A DNA stretch of 64,000 nt from CAWJMD01 sp963845675 (lineage in GTDB: Bacteria; Actinomycetota; Actinomycetes; Actinomycetales; CAWJMD01), in the NCBI GenBank assembly GCA_963845675.1, contig CAWJSX010000003.1, positions 397,376 to 461,375 on the forward strand, written 5' to 3'. The position numbers and the translations under genes were made by a program. The notes under the pieces are model-generated. The model was given only the letters and a program-made list of their open reading frames with translations. It was not told where the DNA came from and searched no databases. Shown in pieces: positions 51,953 through 62,200 of this stretch. The number at the start of each line of letters is the position of its first letter. The first letter of the stretch is position 1.

Positions 51953-52005
51953 CTGCTGAGCCGTCCTCTCGAGGGGTGCGTGGTCGTCGCTGGGACACTA
52001 CTCCC

Positions 52006-52389
52006 GTGCCATCACAGCCGCTTCCCGGGTCCGCGGCGCTCCCGTCCCTGATCGGGGTGCTGTCGCTGTGCCGTGTCCGGGGGCGGTCGATGCTCCCGAC
52101 GCTCCGCGACGGCGACGTGCTGCTGGCCCGACGCACGGCGACGGCTGCTCCAGGAGGGCTGGTCGTGGTCCGGTGGCCGGGCGAGCGCCCCGTCGCCGTG
52201 AAGCGGCTGGTGGCCCTCGACGCCGAGGGGTGGTGGGTCGAGCGCGACAACGCCGAGGAGGGTGCGGACTCCTGGTCCCTGGGAGCGGTGCCACCCGAAG
52301 GGCTGCTCGGAGTGGTCGTCGCGCGCCTCTGGCCCCGGCCGAGACGCTTCCCACCCGGGGACCTGCGGACCCCGGGCCGCCGGCGGTGA
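52006..52389 (+). CDS. sodX: Ni-SOD maturation protease (S26-like)
   Basis: About 127 residues; a small signal-peptidase-like protein. The catalytic serine is in VRGRSMLPTLRDGDVLLARR and the lysine in PVAVKRLVALDAEGW. It is a cytoplasmic-type S24/S26 peptidase that processes pro-SodN, and it always neighbours sodN. GTG 52006 is preferred; GTG 51976 would add ten residues. Divergent from sodN with only 53 bases between the two starts. Confidence 0.88.
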   Translation: MPSQPLPGSAALPSLIGVLSLCRVRGRSMLPTLRDGDVLLARRTATAAPGGLVVVRWPGERPVAVKRLVALDAEGWWVERDNAEEGADSWSLGAVPPEGLLGVVVARLWPRPRRFPPGDLRTPGRRR

Positions 52390-52574
52390 CGTCGCGATCG
52401 TCACATCCACGCCCACGTCCGTGACGTCCGGCACCAGGTCTGGCATCGTGGACGGCAGCCGCGGGTGACCCCCGCGTCCGGTACCCGACGACCGCACCCG
52501 GTCGTGAGCAGCCTCCGCACGGCAGCCGGTACCGAGACCGTCTCGATGCACGTCCCGGAGACCAGGGGTCAGCC

Positions 52575-53819
52575 ATGTCAGCACAGACCGTCCGCCCGTC
52601 CCCCTCGCCGCGCGGCGCGCCCAAGCCCGAGCCGCGGCAGCGGCCCGATCCCGCCGATCCCGTCTTCGCCGCGCACTGGGGCGGCAAGCTCGAGACGGGC
52701 CTGCGGCGCCCTCTGCGTGACCGGCAGGACCTCGCGCTCGCGTACACGCCGGGGGTCGCCGAGGTCTCCCGCGCGATCGCCGTCCACCCTGACCTGGTCG
52801 ACACCTACACCGGCCGCGCCAACACCGTCGCGGTCGTCTCGGACGGAACGGCCGTGCTCGGCCTCGGCGACATCGGGCCGCGGGCGGCGATGCCCGTGAT
52901 GGAGGGAAAGGCAGTGCTGTTCAAGCACTTCGCCGGGATCGACGCCGTGCCGATCTGCCTCGACACCACCGACGTGGACACCCTGGTGGAGATCGTGGCC
53001 GCTCTCGCGCCCACGTTCGGCGGCGTCAACCTCGAGGACATCAGCGCCCCGCGGTGCTTCGAGGTGGAGCGCCGCCTCGTCGAACGGCTCGACATCCCGG
53101 TCTTCCACGACGACCAGCACGGCACCGCGGTGGTCACCCTGGCCGCGGCCGTCAACGGCGCTCGCGTCGTGGGCAAGCGGCTCGCGGACCTCAGGGTCGT
53201 GGTGAGCGGCGCCGGTGCGGCCGGCGTCGCCGTCGCCGGGATCCTGCGCCGGGCGGGCGTGGTGGACGTCGTCGTCTGCGACTCGCGCGGGGTGATCGCC
53301 CCCGGCCGGCCCGACCTGCCCGAGCACAAGCGCCGCCTGGCAGCCACCACGAACCCGCGTGGGCTGACGGGCGGCATCGAGACCGCCCTCGACCGTGCGG
53401 ACCTTTTCGTCGGCGTCTCCGGGGGTACCGTGCCCGAGGAGGCCGTGGCCCGGATGGCGCCCGGCTCGATGGTGTTCGCGCTCGCCAACCCCGACCCCGA
53501 GGTCCACCCGGACGTGGCGGCCCGGCACGCCGCGGTCGTCGCGACAGGGCGCAGCGACTTCCCCAACCAGATCAACAACGTGCTGGCGTTCCCCGGGGTC
53601 TTCCGCGGAGCGTTCACCGCACGGGCCACGAGGGTCACGGAGTCGATGAAGGTGGCGGCGGCCCACGCCATCGCCGGCTGCGTGCCCGACCCGGTCGCGG
53701 AGCGGATCGTGCCCAGCGTCTTCGACCCCGCTGTCGTGCCGGCGGTCGCCGCGGCGGTGGCCGCCGCCGCCCGCCGGGAGGGCGTCACGCGCGAGCCGGG
53801 CGACGGCCGGGCGGGCTAG
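52575..53819 (+). CDS. NAD(P)-dependent malic enzyme
   Basis: A 414-residue short-form malic enzyme converting malate to pyruvate and CO2. Motifs: LALAYTPGVAEVSRAI, VLGLGDIGPRAAMPVMEGKA, PVFHDDQHGTAVVTLAAAVN, the NAD fold VVVSGAGAAGVAVAGIL, and FALANPDPEVHPDVA. It lacks the phosphotransacetylase-like C-terminal domain of long MaeB. NAD versus NADP cannot be read. The 185 bases before it hold its promoter, with no clear elements. The stop shares CTAG with the convergent phosphatase gene. Confidence 0.92.
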   Translation: MSAQTVRPSPSPRGAPKPEPRQRPDPADPVFAAHWGGKLETGLRRPLRDRQDLALAYTPGVAEVSRAIAVHPDLVDTYTGRANTVAVVSDGTAVLGLGDIGPRAAMPVMEGKAVLFKHFAGIDAVPICLDTTDVDTLVEIVAALAPTFGGVNLEDISAPRCFEVERRLVERLDIPVFHDDQHGTAVVTLAAAVNGARVVGKRLADLRVVVSGAGAAGVAVAGILRRAGVVDVVVCDSRGVIAPGRPDLPEHKRRLAATTNPRGLTGGIETALDRADLFVGVSGGTVPEEAVARMAPGSMVFALANPDPEVHPDVAARHAAVVATGRSDFPNQINNVLAFPGVFRGAFTARATRVTESMKVAAAHAIAGCVPDPVAERIVPSVFDPAVVPAVAAAVAAAARREGVTREPGDGRAG

Positions 53820-55514
53820 GGGGTCAGCTCGAGCGTCAGTGTGCGCCGCAGCTCCTGGGCGTCCGGAGAGGGTCGGCCCGTCACGGCCGCGTGGTCGACC
53901 TCGACGCACGCCCGGCGACCGGTGAACACGACGGTCATCACACCGTTGTCGAACCACAGGCCGTTGTCGATGTCCCACTCGATGGGGACGTCGTCGACCC
54001 CGGCGCGACGCGCGAGCCAGTGCATGACGTTCCGGGCGAGGCGCGTCTTCAGCACGTGGTTGGCGACGCGGATCGGAGGCTCGAGAGGGTTGCGGAACGG
54101 CGACATCGTCAGCTGGTGCAGGCCGGTCCGGCTCGGGTCGATCCCCGGAGTCGTGGCCCTGGCGGTGTACGAGCAGTGCACGTCACCCGACAGCAGCAGG
54201 ATGCTGGCCGGCGGCCGGTCGCCGCGGCCGAGCCGGTCGATCAGCTCGACCATCCGGTGGAAGGTCTGGCGGAAGGACGCCCAGTGCTCGAGGTCGACTC
54301 CCTGCCGGACCCTCTCGGCGAGCCGGGCGGCTCGGCGTCCCCACGCCCCGGCGGCGACCGCCTCGTCCCACCCCTCCAGGTGGTGGATGCCCTTGAGGAG
54401 CAGGAACGGCAGGGTGGTCCCGATCATCACGTGGTCGATGCGCTCACCGTCGACCGGTGCGAGCTGCTCGGTGAACCAGTTCCACTCCTTGTCGTCCACC
54501 ATCGAACGCCGGCCGGGCTCCAGGACGCGGGAGCAGCGTGAGTCGACGGCGACCAGACGGATCACCAGGTCCTGGTTGCCGAAGTCGCGGCGGAAGCTCC
54601 AGCGCGTGCTGGTCGGCTCGTCGTCCGCGTGCCAGGCGAACTCGTCCAGCAGACGCGTGCGCTCGTCGTCGTCGACCGTGTTGCGCACCATCGCGAACGT
54701 GCGGTCGTCCGCCAGCTCGTCGGGGGAGAGGTTCCCGAGGTGCTGGTACACCCAGTAGGACGCGTACGCGCCGACGACGCGGTCCCGCCACCACGGCTGC
54801 CCGGTCACCCACTCGCGCCACGTCGTACGAGGTGTTCCAGTCGTCACGGAGGTCGTGGTCGTCGAGCATCATGCAGCTCGGCACGGTCGAGAGGAGCCAG
54901 CGCACGGCCTCCTCCGCCCAGCTCTCGTGGTACAGCCAGGTGTACTCCTCGAAGTTCTGGATCTCCTCGACGACCTCGGCCATCGGGTCGTCCTCGGCCA
55001 CGTCGCCGTGGGCCTCGCGCAGGCGGGCCTTCAGCGGCGGCGAGGGGACGTCCGCGTACACCTGGTCGCCGGCGAGGAAGAGCGCGTCGGGCCAGGTCGT
55101 CGTGTCGGTCGTGGCCATCCGGCGGGCCAGCCCGACCAGCGCGTCGGCCCCGAAGCGGCGCAGGCTCGCCGGGTCCATCGGGGCCGCACGACGGCAGGAG
55201 CCGAACGCGAGGCGGAAGGTGTCGCCGTCTGAGAAGGTGCGGATCACGCTCGGGGGAAAGGCAGAGGCCTCCGGCGGCCACACGCGCGCGCCGTCCAGGT
55301 CGACGCCGTACTCGTGCTCCGTCCCGGGCGCCAGCCCGGTGAGGGACACCAGCGCGTAGTGGTGACCGTGCACGGTCCACGTGGGTTCGTCCACGCCGAG
55401 CACCTCGACACGGCACGGCCGGTCGGTCTCCACCCAGATCGTCGCGCGATGGTCGTCGACGTAGCGGAGCAACGGCCCGAGCAGCAGCGCGGGTGCGTCG
55501 TCGGAGCCGGTCAC
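53816..55514 (-). CDS. PhoD-like alkaline phosphatase/metallophosphoesterase (frame broken near 54825)
   Basis: About 565 residues after repair. PhoD family: LAFGSCRRAAPMD, FLAGDQVYADVPS, MMLDDHDLRDDWNTSY and LLSGDVHCSYTARATTPG carry the metal ligands. An N-terminal beta domain (residues 1-110) precedes them. No signal peptide is visible, so it may be cytoplasmic, unlike secreted PhoD. An extra base near 54825 (TCGTACGACG) splits it into two frames; without it the join reads WNTSY then TWREWVTGQPWW. GTG 55514 start. Confidence 0.85.
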
Positions 55515-55576
55515 GAGGGCAGGCTAGTGCGCAGCGGGCCCGCGGGGAGCCGAACGGCTGCGGCTACGGTGACCCC

Positions 55577-56546
55577 ATGTTCGCCGTCTACGCCGCCCGC
55601 CAGTCCGCCGACGACCCGCTGAGCGGGCTGGAGACCGGGGAGCTCCCGACCCCCGAGGCGCCCGAGGGCTGGGCGCGCGTCCGGTTGAGGGCGGCGAGCA
55701 TCAACCACCACGACGTGTGGAGCCTGCGAGGTGTCGGCCTGCCGGCGGAGCGGCTCCCGATGGTCCTGGGCTGCGACGGCGCCGGAGTCGACGAGGACGG
55801 CAACGAGGTCGTCGTGCACGCCGTGGTGTCCTCGCCGGACTGGTCGGGCGACGAGACCGAGGACCCGCGGAGGTCGCTGCTGTCCGAGGTCCATCCGGGC
55901 ACGTTCGCCGACGAGGTGGTGGTGCCGACGGCGCAACCTCGTCCCGAAGCCGGCCGGCCTCTCCTTCGAAGAGGCGTCGTGCCTGCCGACGGCGTGGCTG
56001 ACCGCGTACCGGATGCTCTTCACGAAGGGTGGCCTCGTCCCGGGCCAGACCGTCCTGGTGCAGGGGGTTGGTGGGGGCGTGGCGACGGCCCTCATCGCGC
56101 TGGGATCGGCGGCCGGGCTGCGGGTCTGGGCGACCAGCAGGGACCCGGAGAAAGGCGCGCGCGCAACGGATCTCGGCGCGCATGGGGTGTTCGCCTCGGG
56201 TGAGCGACTTCCAGAGCGTGTCGACGCCGTGATGGAGACGGTCGGCAGGGCGACGTGGTCGCACTCCCTCAAGTCGTTGCGTCCCGGTGGGCGCCTCGTG
56301 GTGTCGGGAGCCACCTCGGGGTCCGACCCGGCCGCCGACCTGAGCCGGGTGTTCTTCCTGCAGCTGCAGGTGCTCGGCTCCACGATGGGGACGCGGGACG
56401 AGCTCTCGCGGCTGATCCGCTTCTGCGAGACCACCGGCGTGCGGCCCGTGATCGACCGCGTGCTGCCGATGGAGCAGGCGCGTGAGGGTCTGCAGGCCGT
56501 CGCCGACGGCGACGTCTTCGGCAAGGTCGTGCTGACCCGTCCCTGA
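55577..56546 (+). CDS. Zinc-binding/quinone-type alcohol dehydrogenase (frame broken near 55933)
   Basis: About 322 residues after repair. Medium-chain dehydrogenase: SINHHDVWSLRGVGLPAERL and LGCDGAGVDEDGNEVVVHAV in the GroES-like domain, TVLVQGVGGGVATALIALGS as the NADP fold, and a quinone-reductase-like C-terminus. Zinc ligands of true ADHs are not evident. One extra C near 55933 (GGCGCAACC) shifts the frame; repair gives TANLVPKPAGLSFEEASCLP. TACGGT lies six bases before the ATG, suggesting leaderless transcription. Substrate unknown. Confidence 0.84.
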
Positions 56547-56560
56547 CGCCGGGCGGAGCC

Positions 56561-56731
56561 TCAGTCGGCCAGGTGCGTGGCCGACGCGCGGGTGAGGGCT
56601 GAGGCGGCATGGTCCGCCAGGCGACCCGCCCGTCGCTGGGCCCTGAGGGCTCGGACGAGTCGCGCGTGGTGCGCGGCGTCGAGCTGGTCCAGGTGACGCA
56701 GCGCGGCCACCTGTCCGTCGATGATGCTCAT
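56561..56731 (-). CDS. Small helical protein (56 residues)
   Basis: A 56-residue ORF rich in alanine, arginine and histidine: MSIIDGQVAALRHLDQLDAA then HHARLVRALRAQRRAGRL, ending ASATHLAD. It is predicted all-helical with no membrane segment. A GGAGG sits 5 bases before the ATG. It is the last gene of the run DUF4097-padR and starts 33 bases after padR. No family recognised. Confidence 0.55.
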   Translation of the reverse strand: MSIIDGQVAALRHLDQLDAAHHARLVRALRAQRRAGRLADHAASALTRASATHLAD

Positions 56732-56764
56732 GGTGTCCTCCGTGGTGCCAGATGTGCTGTTGGT

Positions 56765-57447
56765 TCAGTTGTCGTTGGGCCGCAGGAGCTTTCGGACGGT
56801 GCCGAGGGCACTGTCGATCACCTGCTCGATGTCGTCCACGTCGTGGTCGGCCAGCCCGCTGGAGCGCAGCTCGTCGCTGACGGTGCGCTGGAAGCGCTGG
56901 AGCATCGCGTCGGCCCTCGCGAGGGCACTGTGCGACCCGGTGAAGTCCGGCCCCGGGGGAGGGGGAGGCGGCGGGGGTGGGGCATAGCGGCCGCGTCCCG
57001 GGAAGGGGTCAGGACCCCCTCGCGCTCCCGCCGGTCGCGAGAGGTGACCTTGGAGGCGGCCCGAGCGGCCTTGGCCGCGTCCGCGAGCTCGCCGCGCAGG
57101 TCACGGCTCGCGGCGCGAACCTGGTGCCGGACCTCCTCGGCGAGCCGGCGCACCGACTCCGCGAGGTCCGCGTCGAGGTCCGCGAGGTCGTCCTGGCGGG
57201 CCTGCAGCTCGGCGCGGCCCGCCTCGGTGATCCGGTAGACGGCCTTGCGTCCGGAGTCCTCGCGCTCGACGAGCCCCTCCTCCTCGAGGCGTGAGAGGCG
57301 CGGGTAGACCGTGCCGGCGCTGGGCGAGTACATGCCGTCGAACCGGTCCTCCAGAGCGCGGATCACCTCGTACCCGTGCCGCGGCGCCTCGTCGAGCAGG
57401 CTGAGCAGGTAGAGGCGCAGCTGTCCGTGGCCGAAGACGGGGCTCAC
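56765..57447 (-). CDS. PadR-family transcriptional regulator (frame broken at 57015-57019)
   Basis: About 227 residues after repair. The winged-helix HTH is at the N-terminus (LRLYLLSLLDEAPRHGYEVI, MYSPSAGTVYPRLSRLEEEG), followed by a long helical dimerisation region. One G is missing in a C5 run (57015-57019 on the plus strand). Repair adds a proline run (nine Pro in a row after YA) and a helical tail ending LLRPNDN. The GTG overlaps the stop of the DUF4097 gene (GTGA). AT-rich operator candidates lie upstream of that gene. Confidence 0.87.
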
Positions 57448-58296
57448 GCGTGCTTCTCCATCGTGGGTCGTCCCTGTGCGCCTGCCTGCAGGAGCGTGAC
57501 GTCGCCGGACACCGTCTTGGCGACCAGCTGGACCGCGCCGTCACCGCGCGACAGGCGTCCGCCGCTGCGTCCCGGCTTCTCGCTCAACCGTTCACCGCCG
57601 GCCACGACCCGCCCCGATACCGAGGAGGCGGTGAGGTCGAACCCCGCGTCGGCCGGGATCCGGATGGTGACGTCCCCGCTGACGGTGGTCGCGCCGATCG
57701 TCGACGGGGTGCTGGCGAGGTCGACGGCGAGCGAGCCGGAGACGCTCTTCCCGCGGAGCCGGGGCATCGAGGCGGCCTGGACGGTGAGGGACCCCGACAC
57801 CGTGTCGCCGGTGAACGAGCCGTGCTGGTCGACGACCTCGATCGAGCCGGAGACCGTCTTCGCGTCGACGTCGGCGTGCACACCGTCGACGACGATGGTC
57901 CCCGAGACCGTCCGCACCTGGGCCGGCTCGGACGTGCCGCTGACGAGCCCGTCGGCGGTGACGGTGCCGAGGTGGACGGCCACGCCGCGGGGCACGGCGA
58001 TGCTGATCTCCGCGCGGTCCTCGCGCGCTGTCGACGATCCGGAGGTTCTCCAGCAGGTTGTCCCACCGCAGCGTGGGGTGTGCCATCTCCAGGACCCCGT
58101 CGTGCCACGTGACGGTCAGGTCGCGTCCACGGACCTCGGATACCTCGACGCGCACGCCGTCCTGCTCGTCGTGGGCGACCACGTCGGCGCGGCCGCCGAT
58201 CAGCCTGACCCGCACCTGCCGGATCGCGTCACCGTCCCCGCCGACCTCGATCACGCGGGGGCCCGACACGGTCCACCGCTCGTTGTCCTCGTCCAC
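57444..58296 (-). CDS. DUF4097-family beta-helix protein (frame broken near 58025)
   Basis: About 283 residues after repair. A DUF4097 protein with repeated strands of the type VSGTIVVDGVHADVDAKTVS, SGSIEVVDQHGSFTGDTVSG and SGSLTVQAASMPRLRGKSVS, which stack into a parallel beta-helix. No signal or membrane segment. Such proteins often pair with PadR regulators; function unknown. An extra base near 58025 (GCGCGCGAGGAC) breaks the frame. GTG 58296 follows GGGAGG. It is the first gene of a padR operon. Confidence 0.82.
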
Positions 58297-58314
58297 AACT
58301 GCCTCCCGAGGTCG

Positions 58315-58377
58315 AGATATATCGCGTTGGCGAGGACGCTATCCCGGTGACCGGAGGACGAGTCAAGATATATCGCG
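58315..58377. promoter_or_regulatory. Twin AGATATATCGCG sites upstream of the DUF4097-padR operon
   Basis: Two exact 12-mers AGATATATCGCG (58315-58326 and 58366-58377), 51 bases apart, each containing the palindrome GATATATC. Such AT-rich palindromes are rare in this genome and lie just before the operon that encodes a PadR regulator, which typically binds such sites in its own promoter. They also lie at the end of the esterase gene on the other side. Confidence 0.6.
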
Positions 58378-58399
58378 AGTTCGTCGCGACGCGGGCGGT

Positions 58400-59018
58400 T
58401 CAGCTCTGCGGCAGGCCGAGCCACGCGTGCCAGCCGCCGTGCAGCACCAGCCAGGCGATCAAGCCGTAGCCGGCCTGCCCGGGTGTGCCGAGTCGGCCCG
58501 CGCGCGGCACCCAGGTCGGCGAACCACTGGTCGTGCCCGCTCAGCGGACCGTGGCAGTCGACGTAGGGGACGCCACGCCGGTCGCACACGTCGGCGAAGG
58601 CCGCGGAGAGCTCGGCGACACGTCCGTCGCGTCCGGGGTCCTGGGTCGGGGGAGGCCCGACCACGAAGGTCGAGATCGAGTCGGCCGCCGCGTCGTCGAG
58701 CACGTTCGCGAGGTTGAGTCGGCTGCGTGCCAGGGTCGTGCCCTCGTCGAGGTCCGCAGCGCCCAGCCCCACGACCAGCCGGTTGTCCGCGGCAGGCGAG
58801 AACCGGCGCGTGGTCTCCTCCCGCCAGCGCTCGAGCAGCCCGGCGGTCCCCTCTCCGGGCACGCCGAGAGGGAAGATCGCGATCCCGCCGGCAGGGTGAG
58901 GCGTGCGTGCGCCGACCCGACCCGTCCAGCCGAGGGCCTTGGGGTCGCCGAGACCGGAGACCAGGTCGTCGCCGACCACGCAGATCCGCAGACCTGCGGG
59001 TGCCGTCTCGTCCGTCAC
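58400..59018 (-). CDS. GDSL-type esterase-like protein (frame broken near 58502)
   Basis: About 205 residues after repair. SGNH/GDSL hydrolase features: LRICVVGDDLVSGLGDPKAL as block I (GDD where GDS is usual, so the catalytic serine is unclear), LVVGLGAADLDEGTTLARSR as block III and PYVDCHGPLSGHDQWFADLG near block V. An extra base near 58502 separates the last 32 residues, which read GRLGTPGQAGYGLIAWLVLH. The start ATG at 59018 is clear. Substrate unknown. Confidence 0.72.
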
Positions 59019-59045
59019 GTCGTGGCGCTCCTGGGTTGGCCGGGC

Positions 59046-59069
59046 TCCCAGGTCCGGAACGACCTGGGA
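59046..59069 (-). terminator. Hairpin between DUF6104 gene and esterase gene
   Basis: A 9-bp perfect stem (59046-59054 with 59061-59069) with a CGGAAC loop, 28 bases beyond the DUF6104 stop on the minus strand. It could terminate kgd-DUF6104 transcripts. Confidence 0.5.
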
Positions 59070-59096
59070 TGCAGGGTGAAAACCCTTGTCTACCAG

Positions 59097-59276
59097 TCAG
59101 TCGTCGTCGACGTCATCGAGACGCGCCAGCCACGTGGCCAGCCGTTCGATCGGCGTCTCGAAGTCCGGGTTGAGGTCGACGAACGCCCGGAGCTGCTCGG
59201 CCACCCAGGCCATCGTGACCTCGTCGTCGCCTCGCCGTGCCTCGAGCTCCTCGATGCCCCTGTCGGTGAAGTACAT
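59097..59276 (-). CDS. DUF6104 family protein (59 residues)
   Basis: A 59-residue acidic protein starting MYFTDRGIEELEARRGDDEV and ending WLARLDDVDDD, a clear match to the DUF6104 family found next to kgd in actinobacteria. The ATG overlaps the kgd stop by one base. Function unknown; the constant linkage suggests a role with 2-oxoglutarate metabolism. Confidence 0.85.
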   Translation of the reverse strand: MYFTDRGIEELEARRGDDEVTMAWVAEQLRAFVDLNPDFETPIERLATWLARLDDVDDD

Positions 59277-62200
59277 CAGCGGGCGAAGGCCTGCTCGATC
59301 AGGGCCTGCTGCTCCGCCGCGTGCTTCTTGCTCGACCCCGTCGCCGGCGACGCGGAGGCGCGGCGCGTGACCTTCTGATGGGCCGGGTCACGTGCTCGGA
59401 CAGACCGAGCGCGATGAACGGCCACGCGCCCTGGTTGGCCGGCTCCTCCTGGACCCAGACCAGCTCGGCGTCACCGAACGGCGCCAACGCCTCGTCCCAC
59501 GACGCCTGGTCGACCGGGTAGAGCTGCTCGGCCCGCACGATCGCCGTCCTGGTGTCACCGGTCTTGGCGCGGTGGGCGAGCAGGTCCTAGTACACCTTGC
59601 CGGTGCACATCAGCACGCGGTCGACGCCCTTGGCCTCGTCCGGCGACGCGAACTGCTCGCCGATCACCGGGCGGAAGTCGCCGCTGGTGAAGTCCTCGAC
59701 CGACGACGACGCCGCCTTCAGACGCAGCATCGACTTCGGCGTGAACACCACCAGCGGACGCCGCGGACGCGCGAACGCCTGGCGGCGCAGCAGGTGGAAG
59801 TGCGACGCGGGTGTCGAGGGCATCGCGACGGTCATGTTGTCCTCGGCGCACATCTGCAGGAACCGCTCGATGCGCGCGGAGGAGTGGTCGGGGCCCTGAC
59901 CCTCGTAGCCGTGCGGCAGCAGGAGGGTCACCGACGAGTTCTGGCCCCACTTCTGCTCGGAGCTGGAGATGAACTCGTCGACGATGGTCTGCGCTCCGTT
60001 GCCGAAGTCGCCGAACTGCGCCTCCCACAGCACGAGGGCGTCGGGCCGCTCGACCGAGTAGCCGTACTCGAAGCCCATCGCCGCGTACTCGCTCAGCAGG
60101 GAGTCGTAGACCCAGAAGCGCGCCTGGTCCTCGGAGAGGTACAGCAGGGGCGTCCACTCCTCGCCGGAGTTCTTGTCGGTGAGGACGGCGTGCCGCTGCA
60201 CGAAGGTGCCGCGCCGCGAGTCCTGACCGGCCAACCGGACGGGCACGCCCTCGAGCAGCAGCGACCCGAAGGCCAGCAGCTCGCCGTAGCCCCAGTCGAT
60301 GGCCCCCTCGCGCGACATCTGCGACCGCTTCTCCAGCAGCTGGCGCAGCTTCGGGTGCACGGTGAACGTCGACGGTGGTGAGACGTGGGCGTCGCCGATC
60401 CGCTTCATCACCTCGAGCGAGACCGCCGTCGCCCGCGGCGCAGGGTGCTGGCTCGCCAGCGCGTCCTCCTGCTGCGCGACAGGCTGCTCCAGCCCGGCCG
60501 GCAGCTCGTGGAGGTCGCCGGAGTCGTCGCGCGCGCGGTCGTCTCCCTTGGTCGTCTCCCGGGTCTCGGCGAACACCCGCTCGAGCTGCTGCTGATAGTC
60601 CTTCAGCGCGGCCTCGGCCTCCTCCACCGTGATGTCGCCGCGCCCGATCAGCGACTCGGTGTACAGCTTGCGGACGCTGCGCTTGCCCTCGATCAGGGAG
60701 TACATCAGCGGCTGGGTCATGGACGGGTCGTCGCCCTCGTTGTGACCGCGGCGGCGGTAGCACACGAGGTCGATGACGACGTCCTTGTCGAACTCCTGGC
60801 GGAAGTCGAAGGCCAGCTTGGCCACCCGGGCGCAGGCCTCGGGGTCGTCGCCGTTCACGTGGAAGATCGGCGCCTGGATCATCTTGCCGACGTCGGTGCA
60901 GTAGAACGACGAGCGGCTCGCAGGCGGGCGCGGTGGTGAAGCCGACCTGGTTGTTCACGACGATGTGCACGGTGCCGCCGGTGCGGTAGCCGCGCAGCTG
61001 CGACAGGTTCAGGGTCTCGGCGACGACGCCCTGACCGGCGAAGGCCGCGTCACCGTGCATCAGGACGGGGAGCACGGGGAAGGACTCGCCGGCGCGGTTG
61101 AGGCGGTCCTGCTTCGCGCGCACCACGCCCTCGAGGACGGGGTTGACCGCCTCGAGGTGGGACGGGTTGGCCGCCAGGTACACCTTCGTCGTCGCGCCGG
61201 ACTCGGACGTGAACGTCCCCTCGGTGCCGAGGTGGTACTTCACGTCGCCGGAACCCTGGACCGAGCGCGGGTCCGAGGTGCCCTCGAACTCGCGGAAGAT
61301 CTGGCCGTAGCTCTTGCCCGCGATGTTGGCGAGCACGTTCAGGCGGCCACGGTGCGGCATGCCGACGCAGACCTCGTCCAGGCCCTCCTCGGCGGCGGCC
61401 GAGAGCAGTGCGTCCATCAGCGGGATCGCGGACTCGCCGCCCTCCAGGCTGAACCGCTTCTGCCCGACGAACTTCGTCTGCAGGAAGGTCTCGAACGCCT
61501 CGGCGGCGTTGAGCCGGCGCAGGATCCGCAGCTGGTCCTCGCGGTTCGGCTTGAGGTACGGCTTCTCGACGCGGTTCTGGATCCAGGCGCGCTGCTCGGG
61601 GTCCTGGATGTGCATGTACTCGATGCCGCTGGTGCGGCAGTACGAGTCACGCAGCACGCCAAGGATGTGTCGCAGCTTCATCACGGGCTTGCCGCCGAAG
61701 CCGCCGGTCGGGAACTCGCGCTCGAGGTCCCAGAGCGTCAGGCCGTGCGTCTGCACGTCGAGGTCCGGGTGCCGGCGCTGCCGGTACTCGAGCGGGTCGG
61801 TGTCGGCCATCAGGTGGCCGCGCACCCGGTAGGCGTGGATCAGCTCGACCACGCGGGCGGTCTTGTTGATCTCGTCGTCCTCGGACACCGAGATGTCGCG
61901 GATCCAGCGGACCGGCTCGTAGGGGATCCGCAGCGACCGGAAGATGCGGTCGTAGAAGCCGTCCTCGCCGAGCAGCTTCGAGTGGACGATGCGCAGGAAG
62001 TCTCCGGACTGGGCGCCCTGGATGATGCGGTGGTCGTACGTCGACGTCAGCGTCATCACCTTGCTGACGGCCAGCCGGGCGAGGGTCTCCTCGCTGGCTC
62101 CGGCGTACTCGGCCGGGTAGTCCATCGCACCGACGCCGATGATCGTCCCCTGACCCTGCATCAGACGCGGTACCGAGTGCACGGTGCCGATCGTGCCGGG

